A DNA stretch of 16,290 nucleotides from Lachnospiraceae bacterium UBA3386 (GCA_002358875.1 DEPS01000022.1:1-16290); one strand, 5' to 3'; positions 6,970-14,607 are shown, counted from the stretch's first letter. Notes: generated by a model from the letters alone, not told the origin. A program made the numbers and translations.

Positions 6970-8445
6970 ATGGAAAGAACCGAGACCGGCAAAGTGAAGG
7001 TAGTGGGAGTTCGCTTCAGGACAGCCGGAAAAATTTATTATTTCGACCCGGGGGAATTTGAGCTTTCCCGCGGAATGCATGTCGTCGTGGAGACCGCGAG
7101 GGGGATGGAGTACGGATTTGTCGTCGGTCCGCCAATGGAAGTCGACGAAACAAATATCCAGCAGCCCCTGAAATCTGTGATCCGCATAAGCACGCCGGAG
7201 GATGACGAGCGTGAAAAGAGAAATAAAGAGCGGGAAAAGGAAGCGTTCAGGGTCTGCCGGGAGCGGATCCAGCAGCGCGGGCTCGATATGAAGCTGATCG
7301 ATGCGGAATATACCTTCGATGACGGGAAGATCCTCTTTTATTTCACTGCCGACGGACGGATCGATTTCCGTGAGCTCGTGAAGGATCTTGCCAGCGTTTT
7401 CCGGACGAGGATAGAGCTGCGCCAGGTCGGTGTCCGCGACGAGGCCAAGATCCTGGGCGGCTATGGAAGCTGCGGCAGGCCTCTTTGCTGCCATACATGG
7501 CTCTCGGATTTTGTCCCCGTCTCCATTAAAATGGCAAAAGAACAGAACCTGTCCCTCAACCCAGGCAAGATCTCGGGGGTGTGCGGCAGGCTCATGTGCT
7601 GCCTTAAAAACGAGTCGGAAACTTATGAAGAGCTCAATAAGACGCTCCCTCATCCCGGAGACGAGGTGGAGGCCGCGGACGGCATGAACGGCCTCGTGGA
7701 GAGCGTCAATATCCTGCGCCAGACCGCCCGCATCATTGTCGAAGTGGACGATGAAAAAGAACTGCATGATTACAACGTGAGCGATCTGACCATTATCCGC
7801 CGCCGCCGCAGAGGCACGAGCCGGCCTACCATGCAGAAAAACACTCCTGCCAAAAATCCCGAAAAGGACAACGCTGAAAAGGATCATTCCGGAAAAGACA
7901 GCTCTGAAAAAGACCACCCCGGTAAGGAATATTCAGGAAAGGGGAATACGGGAAAAGAGAATTCAGGAAAAGAGAATTCGGGAAAAGAAAATTTCGGAAA
8001 AGAAGCGGGCCAGAGGGAAAACGGAAAAGATGCCCGGAAGGATTCGGGAAAAGATTATTCAAGGGAATCCGGCAGAGATTCTGACAGGGAATCCAGGAGA
8101 TCCTCCGGAAGGAACCCGAGAGGCCGTGACCTGAGAAACACGGACGGAGGACGCGAATCCGGAGCTCCGGACAATAACCGTGATTCCAGAAATCCGGACA
8201 ATGTCAGGGATACCAGGCGTCAGGACAGTGACCGTGATTTAAGGCGTCAGGACAGCAGCCGCGCGGAGAGCACCAGAACGGACAGCGGACGTGCCGAAGG
8301 CCGCCGCCCCCAGGGGCCTGCGCAGGAAGAAAACGGAAAAGAACAGGGAAGAAGAGAAAATGCGAGAACCCGCAGAGACCGCAGGCCTGACCGCCGTTTC
8401 GGGCGGCGCGGAAGAGACGACCAGGGAGGATCGGACGGCACGTGA
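6970..8445 (+). CDS. ricT: RicT/YaaT (PSP1-domain) protein with long low-complexity C-terminal tail
   Basis: In B. subtilis RicT forms an Fe-S-containing complex with RicA and RicF that promotes RNase Y-dependent mRNA maturation and affects sporulation, competence and biofilm formation. The core (about 1-280) shows the family start KVVGVRFRTAGKIYYFDPG and the cysteine motifs CGRPLCC (168-174) and CGRLMCC (205-211), the likely cluster ligands. Residues from about 281 to 491 are a hydrophilic tail: first Lys/Glu/Gly/Ser repeats such as SGKEN, then Arg/Asp-rich runs. It has no hydrophobic core and is probably disordered; RNA or membrane contacts are only a guess. I chose the ATG at 6970, with GAGG eight bases upstream and the conserved N-terminus, over an upstream ATG at 6913. 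The gene overlaps trmN6 at its 3' end. Confidence 0.92.
   Translation: MERTETGKVKVVGVRFRTAGKIYYFDPGEFELSRGMHVVVETARGMEYGFVVGPPMEVDETNIQQPLKSVIRISTPEDDEREKRNKEREKEAFRVCRERIQQRGLDMKLIDAEYTFDDGKILFYFTADGRIDFRELVKDLASVFRTRIELRQVGVRDEAKILGGYGSCGRPLCCHTWLSDFVPVSIKMAKEQNLSLNPGKISGVCGRLMCCLKNESETYEELNKTLPHPGDEVEAADGMNGLVESVNILRQTARIIVEVDDEKELHDYNVSDLTIIRRRRRGTSRPTMQKNTPAKNPEKDNAEKDHSGKDSSEKDHPGKEYSGKGNTGKENSGKENSGKENFGKEAGQRENGKDARKDSGKDYSRESGRDSDRESRRSSGRNPRGRDLRNTDGGRESGAPDNNRDSRNPDNVRDTRRQDSDRDLRRQDSSRAESTRTDSGRAEGRRPQGPAQEENGKEQGRRENARTRRDRRPDRRFGRRGRDDQGGSDGT
7855..8060 (+). repeat. Degenerate short repeats encoding the Lys/Glu/Gly part of the RicT tail
   Basis: Imperfect 15-18 bp units built on GGAAAAGA plus AATTC-like sequence encode variations of SGKEN, SEKDH and TGKEN. 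The three at about 7951-7996 are most alike. Divergence rises on both sides, as in an array that expands from its middle. Confidence 0.65.
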
Positions 8446-9352
8446 GCCCGATGAACGCCTCCTCGTAAAGCCCGGCGAGCGGATCGACGACCTCCAGCGG
8501 GCAGGCCTCAGGATCATCCAGGATCCCGCCCGCTTCTGTTTTGGAATGGACGCCGTCCTTCTATCTGCCTACGTGCAGATGAAAAAGGCCCGCCGGGGAC
8601 TGGATCTGGGGACCGGGAACGGCATCATACCTATACTTTTGTCGGACAGGACCGATTGTGCCTCTCTGACCGGACTCGAGATCCAGCCGGCCAGTGTGGA
8701 TCTCGCCCTGCGCAGTGTTGCCCTCAACGGGCTGCAGGACCGCATACACATCGTTTCGGGCGACATAAGGGAAGCAGACCGCATTTTTGCAGCTGCTTCT
8801 TTTGATTTCATCACCTGCAATCCGCCCTACCGCCCTGTCGGGACCGGCAGGATCACGGGAAATGCCCGCGTGAAAGAAGATACCTGCCCTCCTGTCGGGA
8901 CCGGCAGGATCACGGGAAATGCCCGCGTGAAAGAAGATAATACCTGTCCCCCTGTCGGGACCGGCAGGATCTCGGGAAATGCCCTGATGAAAGAAGACAT
9001 GGCGCAGAGCCCGGACCTTTCCTATGACCCGCGCGCGATCGCCCGCCATGAGCTGCTCTGCACCTTCGATGACGTCGCGGAAGCTGCCGCAAGGCTTCTC
9101 CGACCGGGGGGACATTTCTATCTCGTGCACCGCCCGCTTCGTCTGTCTCAGATCATATCCGGGCTCTGCGCCCGCGGTCTGGAGCCCAAGCGCATGCGGC
9201 TTGTTTACCCCCATGCCGACCAGGCACCGAACCTGGTGCTTCTCGACTGCGTCCGGGGCGGTGCCCCGGAGCTGCGCGTGGAACCGCCCCTTATCGTCTA
9301 CGGAGAGGACGGGAAATACACCCGGGAGCTGCGGGAGATTTATAAAAGCTGA
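8360..9352 (+). CDS. trmN6: tRNA1(Val) (adenine37-N6)-methyltransferase-like protein (YabB/TrmN6) with repeat insertion after NPPY
   Basis: This is a class I SAM-dependent N6-adenine methyltransferase. E. coli TrmN6 modifies A37 of tRNA-Val; B. subtilis yabB holds the same operon position. Numbered from the 330-residue start, there are the conserved entry PGERIDDLQRAGL (about 38-50), FCFGMDAVLLS (59-69), the SAM loop LDLGTGNGIIP (81-91), catalytic NPPY (154-157) and AIARHELLC (226-234). Between NPPY and ARHE relatives carry roughly a dozen residues; here there are about 68, made of three near-identical copies of PVGTGRITGNARVKED. The ATG at 8360 overlaps ricT by 86 bases and gives about 37 extra residues before the conserved start; no Met lies nearer, so the true start is uncertain. 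Whether the enzyme is active is unknown. Confidence 0.88.
   Translation: MREPAETAGLTAVSGGAEETTREDRTAREPDERLLVKPGERIDDLQRAGLRIIQDPARFCFGMDAVLLSAYVQMKKARRGLDLGTGNGIIPILLSDRTDCASLTGLEIQPASVDLALRSVALNGLQDRIHIVSGDIREADRIFAAASFDFITCNPPYRPVGTGRITGNARVKEDTCPPVGTGRITGNARVKEDNTCPPVGTGRISGNALMKEDMAQSPDLSYDPRAIARHELLCTFDDVAEAAARLLRPGGHFYLVHRPLRLSQIISGLCARGLEPKRMRLVYPHADQAPNLVLLDCVRGGAPELRVEPPLIVYGEDGKYTRELREIYKS
8834..8999 (+). repeat. Three in-frame 57-60 bp tandem repeats inside trmN6
   Basis: Units start at 8834, 8891 and 8951 (57, 60 and about 49 bp). Units 1 and 2 are identical over about the first 50 bases; unit 3 differs at a few positions. The extra three bases in unit 2 add one codon, so the frame is kept throughout. 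Each unit begins with a hairpin-forming palindrome, CCTGTCGG / GA / CCGGCAGG, for example 8834-8851. Confidence 0.93.
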
Positions 9353-9426
9353 ACAGACGGGCAGCAATATTCATAATTCATGGAGTTGAAAAAATACTTA
9401 TATAAACACAATTTGGAAGGAATACA

Positions 9427-10281
9427 ATGTCAGGAACTCTGTACCTGTGTGCAACGCCCATAGGAAATCTCGGTGACATCACGGCCCGCGTTCTGGATAC
9501 GCTGCGTACCGTTGACCTCATCGCTGCGGAGGACACACGCAATACACTCCGGCTCCTCAATCATTTTGAAATAAAAAAGCCCATGACCAGTTACCATGAG
9601 CACAATAAATTTGAAAAGGCAGAGGAGCTTCTTGCACGCCTCAGAGCGGGCGAAGACATCGCTGTCGTAACTGATGCCGGAACGCCCGCCATCTCCGATC
9701 CGGGGGAAGTACTCGCCGCCCGCTGTATCGAAGAGGGGATCAGGGTCACGTCCCTGCCGGGCGCATGCGCCCTGATCACTGCGCTCACTATGTCCGGAAT
9801 GTCTGCCCGCCGGTTCTGCTTCGAGGGCTTTCTGCCGTCCGAAAAAACGGACAAAAAAGAGCGAAAAAGGATTCTCGCGCAGCTTGCCGATGAGGAGCGG
9901 ACGATTATTCTCTACGAGGCGCCTCACCATCTCCGGGCTGCCCTTAATGATCTGACCGATGCCCTGGGAGCGGAACGAAGGATCACCCTCTGCAGGGAAC
10001 TGACCAAGCGTTTCGAGGAGGCGGTTCCCATGAGCCTGGGAGAAGCCGTCCGCTTCTATGAAGAGAACGATCCCCGCGGTGAGTATGTCCTTGTGGTCGC
10101 GGGCGCCGACCCGGCTGAAAAGGAATCCCGCGCCCGTGCCGCCTTTGAGGATATTTCAGTCGAAGAGCATGTGCGGCAGTACATGGAGCAGGGACTCTCC
10201 CAGAAGGAAGCCATGCGCCGCGCCGCCGCCGACCGCGGCCTCTCCCGCCGCGATATTTACCAGCAGATGAAAGTGAAGTGA
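9427..10281 (+). CDS. rsmI: 16S rRNA (cytidine1402-2'-O)-methyltransferase RsmI
   Basis: RsmI methylates the ribose of C1402 in the 30S decoding centre, using SAM. The 284 residues match the family length of about 280. They show the opening LYLCATPIGNLGD (5-17), AAEDTRNT (33-40), SYHEHN (55-60), TDAGTPAISDPG (82-93), LPGACA (110-115) and YEAPHHL (163-169), all family signatures. The C-terminal part (about 246-284) is the usual short helical tail with SRRDIYQQ. The ATG follows GGAAGG at six bases. It lies 74 bp behind trmN6 and ends just before a strong terminator, closing the holB block. Confidence 0.97.
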   Translation: MSGTLYLCATPIGNLGDITARVLDTLRTVDLIAAEDTRNTLRLLNHFEIKKPMTSYHEHNKFEKAEELLARLRAGEDIAVVTDAGTPAISDPGEVLAARCIEEGIRVTSLPGACALITALTMSGMSARRFCFEGFLPSEKTDKKERKRILAQLADEERTIILYEAPHHLRAALNDLTDALGAERRITLCRELTKRFEEAVPMSLGEAVRFYEENDPRGEYVLVVAGADPAEKESRARAAFEDISVEEHVRQYMEQGLSQKEAMRRAAADRGLSRRDIYQQMKVK

Positions 10282-10315
10282 GGGCGCAGGCTGGCGCCCG
10301 GCTTGCCGGATATAG

Positions 10316-10355
10316 AAAAACAGGATGTTCCTGCCGGACCATCCTGTTTTTTGTT
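10316..10355. terminator. Bidirectional intrinsic terminator between rsmI and the AI-2E gene
   Basis: A perfect 12-bp stem (10316-10327 with 10340-10351) has a 12-base loop, an A run on its left and a T run with GTTT on its right. It can therefore stop rsmI transcripts rightward and AI-2E transcripts leftward, as expected between convergent genes. Confidence 0.92.
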
Positions 10356-10356
10356 T

Positions 10357-10400
10357 GAGAGTATTTTTTTATGAGTGTATTTTTTATGAGTGTATTCAGA
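10357..10400. repeat. Short A/T-rich tandem repeat, 2.8 copies of about 15 bp
   Basis: Units at 10357-10372, 10373-10387 and 10388-10400 share GAG-GTATTTTTTTAT with differing T-run lengths. The repeat fills the gap between the terminator and the stop of the AI-2E gene. T-run length differences point to slippage. Confidence 0.75.
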
Positions 10401-10407
10401 GGCCTTG

Positions 10408-11892
10408 TCACCGCCGTTTTTTCTGCCCTTTAGCAATGCGGCGTCTGCGGGGAAGCACCCGCTTCGGCTCTTCAATATTTCCCTGATCACCGGTTTTCAG
10501 GTCCGGATCCTCCTGCAATACTGAGGCGGTATCATTCACATCTGAAAGACCCGCAGGTTTTCCTCCGGAATCTGAAAGACCCGCAGGTTCTCCTCCGGCA
10601 TCCGGAAGACCCGCAGGCTCTCCTCCGGCGTCCGGAAGACCTGAATTCACCGCTTTTCCCGCAGCTCCCTTATTTTTGGCAGGAAGGCCGGCCTTCACCG
10701 CTTTTCCCGAAGCTCCCTCATTTGAGACCGGAAGGCCTGCAGATCCTGCAGCCTCGACCTTTTCGAGGGCGGCCCTTTTGACCTCCAGACGCCGGATGAT
10801 GTAATCGTTGTAAATAAAATCCCCGATCGCCGAGATAGGTATGGCAAGGAGGATGCCGGCGACACCCAGCAGGCGCCCGCAGATGATCAGCGAGATCAGG
10901 ATCAGGACGGATGATACGCCCAGCTGCTCTCCGAACAGCCGCGGCTTGATGATATAGCCGTCGACCGTCTGCAGGATCATTGTAAAGATCAGAAACCAGA
11001 GCGCGGCAGGCGGGTCTACCAGTACCAGGATGAAAGCTCCGAGCACCGCGCCCACCATGGGACCAAATGTGGGGGCCAGGTTTGTAACACCCACGATCAC
11101 CGAGATGATCGCTACGTAGGGCATACGCATGATCACCATGAAGATCCAGTTGAAGGCTCCGATGATCATGCCGTCTATTAGATCGCAGGCAATGTAGCGG
11201 ACGAGGATCTTATTACAGCGGCGCCAGAAGGAGGAAAAGCTGTCGTAGACCGGATGGGGCATCAGTGCGCGCAGAAACCGCACGAACTCACGCTTTATAC
11301 GCTGATTGTCCAGCATCAGGTAAATGGCCAGAATAAACGAGATGATCCAGTCAAACAGCTTCGTGCCGAATCCGTACGAGACATTGACGAGCTTATTCAG
11401 ATTTTCCGGAAGGATCCCCGTCAGAGACTGCAGGAGCTCATCACTTGAAGAGATGAACTGCGTCAGATTGATATCATGACTTGCCGCAAAATCGCTCAGC
11501 CGGTTCATCAGACGCTGAAAAGAACGCACGTATCCGTTCAGGTTCCCGGCAAAGGTCACAAGGCTTTCAATGATCTGAGGGACCAGTGCCGTCATCAGGA
11601 CAGCGATGAAAAGGACCACAGTCAGGATGGACAGAACCACCGACAGTGTGTGACGCAGCTTCTCCTGCGTGACCTTATAAAATACATTTTTGGAAATGAG
11701 CTTCACGAGCGGATCGAGCACATACGCGATCACAAACGCCATGATCACCGGTGAAGAGACCTTCCACAGCCCGTTCAGCAATGCTGCAAGCGACCCCAGA
11801 TGTGTCAGCAGAAGATACAGAATCACTGCGGAACACAGAGCGATCGTATAGGAAAACCATTTTTCTTTTAACAGGTTTTTATTGAACTTCAT
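10408..11892 (-). CDS. AI-2E family (UPF0118/PerM-like) membrane transporter
   Basis: This family of polytopic membrane proteins includes E. coli TqsA, implicated in AI-2 export, and other members acting as Na+/H+ antiporters or with unknown substrate; the cargo here cannot be told. The 494 residues have hydrophobic segments at about 13-30, 46-60 and 82-104, then a soluble stretch (about 105-175) and further membrane helices (about 179-195, 237-291, 297-311, 326-365). Family motifs include NLAPTFGPMVGAVLG (271-285) and IIKPRLFGEQLGVSSVL (314-330). The tail from about 375 is hydrophilic, with 10-residue repeats of GLPDAGGEPA type and a basic end, which is not typical. I chose the ATG at 11892, preceded by AGGGG at eight bases; an upstream ATG at 11988 has no binding site. 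Confidence 0.88.
   Translation of the reverse strand: MKFNKNLLKEKWFSYTIALCSAVILYLLLTHLGSLAALLNGLWKVSSPVIMAFVIAYVLDPLVKLISKNVFYKVTQEKLRHTLSVVLSILTVVLFIAVLMTALVPQIIESLVTFAGNLNGYVRSFQRLMNRLSDFAASHDINLTQFISSSDELLQSLTGILPENLNKLVNVSYGFGTKLFDWIISFILAIYLMLDNQRIKREFVRFLRALMPHPVYDSFSSFWRRCNKILVRYIACDLIDGMIIGAFNWIFMVIMRMPYVAIISVIVGVTNLAPTFGPMVGAVLGAFILVLVDPPAALWFLIFTMILQTVDGYIIKPRLFGEQLGVSSVLILISLIICGRLLGVAGILLAIPISAIGDFIYNDYIIRRLEVKRAALEKVEAAGSAGLPVSNEGASGKAVKAGLPAKNKGAAGKAVNSGLPDAGGEPAGLPDAGGEPAGLSDSGGKPAGLSDVNDTASVLQEDPDLKTGDQGNIEEPKRVLPRRRRIAKGQKKRR
10541..10742 (-). repeat. Two tandem repeat families encoding the AI-2E protein tail
   Basis: The first is a 30-bp unit at 10541, 10571 and 10601 plus a partial unit at 10631, encoding GLPDAGGEPA-like decapeptides. 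The second is a 48-bp unit at 10646-10693 and 10694-10741, encoding AGLP...GKAV 16-mers. Both unit lengths are multiples of three, so copy number can change without a frameshift. Confidence 0.88.
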
Positions 11893-11974
11893 ATGCTCTG
11901 CCCCTGCTTCTCCCGAACGGCTTCTGAATTCGTTATAATCTTTTAATCGGTAGCTTTTCCTGCCGTTCCTGATA

Positions 11975-12003
11975 AGTGTAGCATTCATTAATCTTCATTA
12001 CAA
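11975..12003 (-). promoter_or_regulatory. Candidate promoter of the AI-2E gene
   Basis: Read leftward: TTGTAA (11998-12003), a 17-base spacer and TACACT (11975-11980), each with four of six consensus matches. It would leave a leader of about 75 bases. It is weak, and another -10-like TATAAC near 11933 has no partner box. Confidence 0.35.
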
Positions 12004-12025
12004 GGGAAATTCCACAGTAAAAACA

Positions 12026-12054
12026 TTGTGAAAAAGGCACATTTTGGATATACT
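12026..12054 (+). promoter_or_regulatory. Promoter of the GH32 gene
   Basis: TTGTGA (12026-12031), a 17-base spacer and TATACT (12049-12054, five of six matches). The start would be near 12061, with a leader of about 50 bases. I see no clear catabolite-repression (cre) or LacI-type operator palindrome around it. Confidence 0.6.
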
Positions 12055-12110
12055 TTTTAGTAGTATGATTCAGCAACCTGTGCAGTAAATGACAGGAGGA
12101 CAGGAGAACA

Positions 12111-13583
12111 ATGAAAAAAGAATGGACAACAGAGGAACGCTACAGGGTATTGCAGAGTCCTGATGATATAAAGGACCTGTATGCGCAGATCAGCAAATCC
12201 GTTTACAGGCAGACCTATCATATACAGCCTGTCACAGGTCTTTCCAGCGACCCGAACGGTTTTACCTGCCACAAAGGGACCTGGCACCTGTTCTATCAGT
12301 GGTGCCCCTGGGGTGCGGTTCACGGCCTTAAATACTGGTATCATGTATCAAGTCCGGATCTTATCAGCTGGAAGAATGAAGGCGTAGGCCTTTATCCCGA
12401 TTCTTTCTATGACAATAAGGGATGCCACTCCGGCAGCGCCATCTGTGCCGGCGATGACCTCTATTTCTTCTACACCGGCAACCACCGCGACGAGAACTGG
12501 GTCCGCACTCCTTATACCTGCGCAGCCAAGCTCGGGGCGGACGGAAAGCCCGAAAAGCTCCCTGAGCCTCTTTTCGGCCCCCGCAGCGACTACAGCGAGC
12601 ACCAGCGCGATCCCAAAGTCGTCTATAATGAAAAAAAGAATAAATACTACATCTTCATCGGCGCCCAGACCCTCGACAAAAAGGGAACCGTCCTGATCTA
12701 TCAGTCCGACGAGCTGCTCTCCGGCTGGTCCTTCGCCGGCCAGCTCAACGTCGTAGGTTTTGAAGATTTCGGCGGCATGTGGGAATGCCCTTATATCGTA
12801 AATATCAGCGGGACCGACGTCCTTATCTTCTCCCCTCAGTACACAAAGCTTCCCGGCCGCTCTGAGAGCACCAACCACAATGTGTACCTGCTCGGGAAGA
12901 TGGACTATGACACCCTGACCTTCACGCCCGAGTCCGGCTACCGCCACCTCGACTATGGCTTTGACTTCTATGCGGCACAGGGCGCGTCCAATGTCGGCGA
13001 CCCTGACAAGGGTATCCTTATCGGCTGGATCGGCCTTCCCGACAACCACTATCCGACGGAAGAAGAGGACTGGGAAGGCAGCATGGGCCTGCCCCGCGAG
13101 CTTCATGTAAAGAATGGAAAGCTTCTCCAGACCCCCGTCAGCGGCATCGAACAGCTCCGCGACGGAGAGGCTCCCGCGGACGGAACCCTTCCTGCGGCCT
13201 GCGAGATCCTTGTGAATATCCCGGAGGCAGCTCAGGGCGCGGACTTTGACCTCAACCTCTACACCAAAGCCGACGGCACAGGCGGTCTCACCCTCCACTA
13301 CGACGCGGCGAAGAAGACCTGCACACTTGACCGCACCGGCCTGAACAAACGCTTTAACATGGCTGTCGGCGAGGTCCTCGACATGCCCCTCGAGACCCCT
13401 CTGAAGAGCCTGCGCATCTTTGTGGACCGCAGCTCCACCGAGTACTTTGCCAACGACGGCGAGGCCACCTTCACCACCCACAGCTATCCCGAGGCCGATG
13501 AATTCAACTACACCGTCACCCCGGGCGCCGAAGTGAAGATCTATAAGCTCAGGCCGTCCGTCGTCGATGATTTTGTGATCTGA
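12111..13583 (+). CDS. scrB: GH32 sucrose-6-phosphate hydrolase / beta-fructofuranosidase
   Basis: GH32 enzymes cleave the fructosyl bond of sucrose, sucrose-6-phosphate or fructans. The 490 residues have all three catalytic motifs of the five-bladed propeller: SDPNG with nucleophile D47, RDP with D167, and ECP with acid/base E225. CHSGSA (105-110) and FYQWCPWG (61-68) are also present. The C-terminal beta-sandwich (about 350-490) contains VDRSSTEYFANDGEATFT-like sequence. There is no signal peptide, so it acts in the cytosol, which favours sucrose-6-phosphate supplied by a PTS. The exact substrate is inferred. GGAG lies five bases before the ATG. A HAD phosphatase follows 104 bp downstream on the same strand. 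No transporter, fructokinase or regulator adjoins it. Confidence 0.92.
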   Translation: MKKEWTTEERYRVLQSPDDIKDLYAQISKSVYRQTYHIQPVTGLSSDPNGFTCHKGTWHLFYQWCPWGAVHGLKYWYHVSSPDLISWKNEGVGLYPDSFYDNKGCHSGSAICAGDDLYFFYTGNHRDENWVRTPYTCAAKLGADGKPEKLPEPLFGPRSDYSEHQRDPKVVYNEKKNKYYIFIGAQTLDKKGTVLIYQSDELLSGWSFAGQLNVVGFEDFGGMWECPYIVNISGTDVLIFSPQYTKLPGRSESTNHNVYLLGKMDYDTLTFTPESGYRHLDYGFDFYAAQGASNVGDPDKGILIGWIGLPDNHYPTEEEDWEGSMGLPRELHVKNGKLLQTPVSGIEQLRDGEAPADGTLPAACEILVNIPEAAQGADFDLNLYTKADGTGGLTLHYDAAKKTCTLDRTGLNKRFNMAVGEVLDMPLETPLKSLRIFVDRSSTEYFANDGEATFTTHSYPEADEFNYTVTPGAEVKIYKLRPSVVDDFVI

Positions 13584-13687
13584 TATTTTTCCCAAAAAGG
13601 AGCTGTCCCGGGAGGCGTTCGTTTTTCGGCGGAACCTGGGCTGCACATGTACCAGTACCACTACATCACGGAAAGGAATCTGTTCCC

Positions 13688-14464
13688 ATGAAAAAAGTAT
13701 TTGCATCTGACTTTGACGGAACTCTTTATTTTTACCTTGCAGAGGACGACCGCAAGCTCCCTGCGGAAAACGTGGCAAAGATCCGTGAATACCAGGCTGC
13801 CGGCAACCTCTTCGGCCTCTGCACAGGCCGCCAGGTCGGCGGGCTCACCCCCTTCATCACCGGATTTGTGGAGCCCGATTTCTACATCACCAGCAGCGGC
13901 GCCAACATTGTTGACACGCAGTTTAGGGAGATCCGCAAGAAAGGCGTCGACCCCAAGGTCGCGGATGCCATCCTGAAAATGTACGGCACGGATAACTACC
14001 GCTTCACACTGGACGTCGAGGGCGACATCTGCGTATTCAAGGAGATGGACTATCCCGGCAAGTACTACATCATCACAGGCGTTGAAGACGCGCCCAAGGG
14101 CCTGATCCACCAGGTCAGCATCCACACCGAGAGCCTCGACGAAGCCAAACGCATGACCGCCGAGATCAATGAAAAGTTCGGCGACAGCGTAAACGCCTTC
14201 CAGAATGTCATCGAGATCGACATCGCCCCCAAGGGCTGCTCCAAGGGCGAGGGAGTCCGCTTCCTTCGTGAATACATGAGGAAAGAATACGGAGACATCC
14301 GCCTCTACGGCATCGGCGACTCCATGAACGACCTTCCCCTCATCGAAGCGTCCGACGTCTCCTACACCTTCCCCTATGCTCCCAAAGAGGTCCAGGAAAG
14401 AGTCACCAAGGTCGTCGACACCATCGTTGACGCACTCGAAGACTCCATGAACGATCCTGTCTGA
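13688..14464 (+). CDS. Cof-type HAD-superfamily (IIB) phosphatase
   Basis: HAD phosphatases hydrolyse small phosphate esters through an aspartyl-phosphate, and the Cof group often acts on sugar phosphates or flavin precursors. The 258 residues carry motif I DFDGT (D8, D10), motif II CTGR (T46), motif III Lys in CSKGEG (K186) and motif IV GDSMND (D211, D215), with the type IIB cap between about 80 and 185. AAAGGAA precedes the ATG at about nine bases. It shares strand and codon style with the GH32 gene, with no terminator between them, so cotranscription is likely. A role in fructose- or glucose-phosphate turnover is inference from this position. The substrate is not determined. Confidence 0.88.
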   Translation: MKKVFASDFDGTLYFYLAEDDRKLPAENVAKIREYQAAGNLFGLCTGRQVGGLTPFITGFVEPDFYITSSGANIVDTQFREIRKKGVDPKVADAILKMYGTDNYRFTLDVEGDICVFKEMDYPGKYYIITGVEDAPKGLIHQVSIHTESLDEAKRMTAEINEKFGDSVNAFQNVIEIDIAPKGCSKGEGVRFLREYMRKEYGDIRLYGIGDSMNDLPLIEASDVSYTFPYAPKEVQERVTKVVDTIVDALEDSMNDPV

Positions 14465-14607
14465 CGGGTTCGAACATTTCGATGCAGCATGTGTGTTTTA
14501 TTCATACGTGTCTGCGAACGGGAGGTTATTGCCGCAGGTATGGCAGAAACAGCGGCGGAAACCGCCGCTGCAGATGAGTATTAAAGAGTATAATATACAG
14601 AAAAAAT

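Noticed and set aside
9386..9406. A promoter for rsmI from TTGAAA and TATAAA
   Set aside because: The spacer is only nine bases, too short for a sigma-A promoter.
12348..13778. A 476-codon leftward frame opposite the GH32 gene
   Set aside because: Long antisense frames are common opposite biased GC-rich codons. The plus strand encodes an intact GH32 enzyme.
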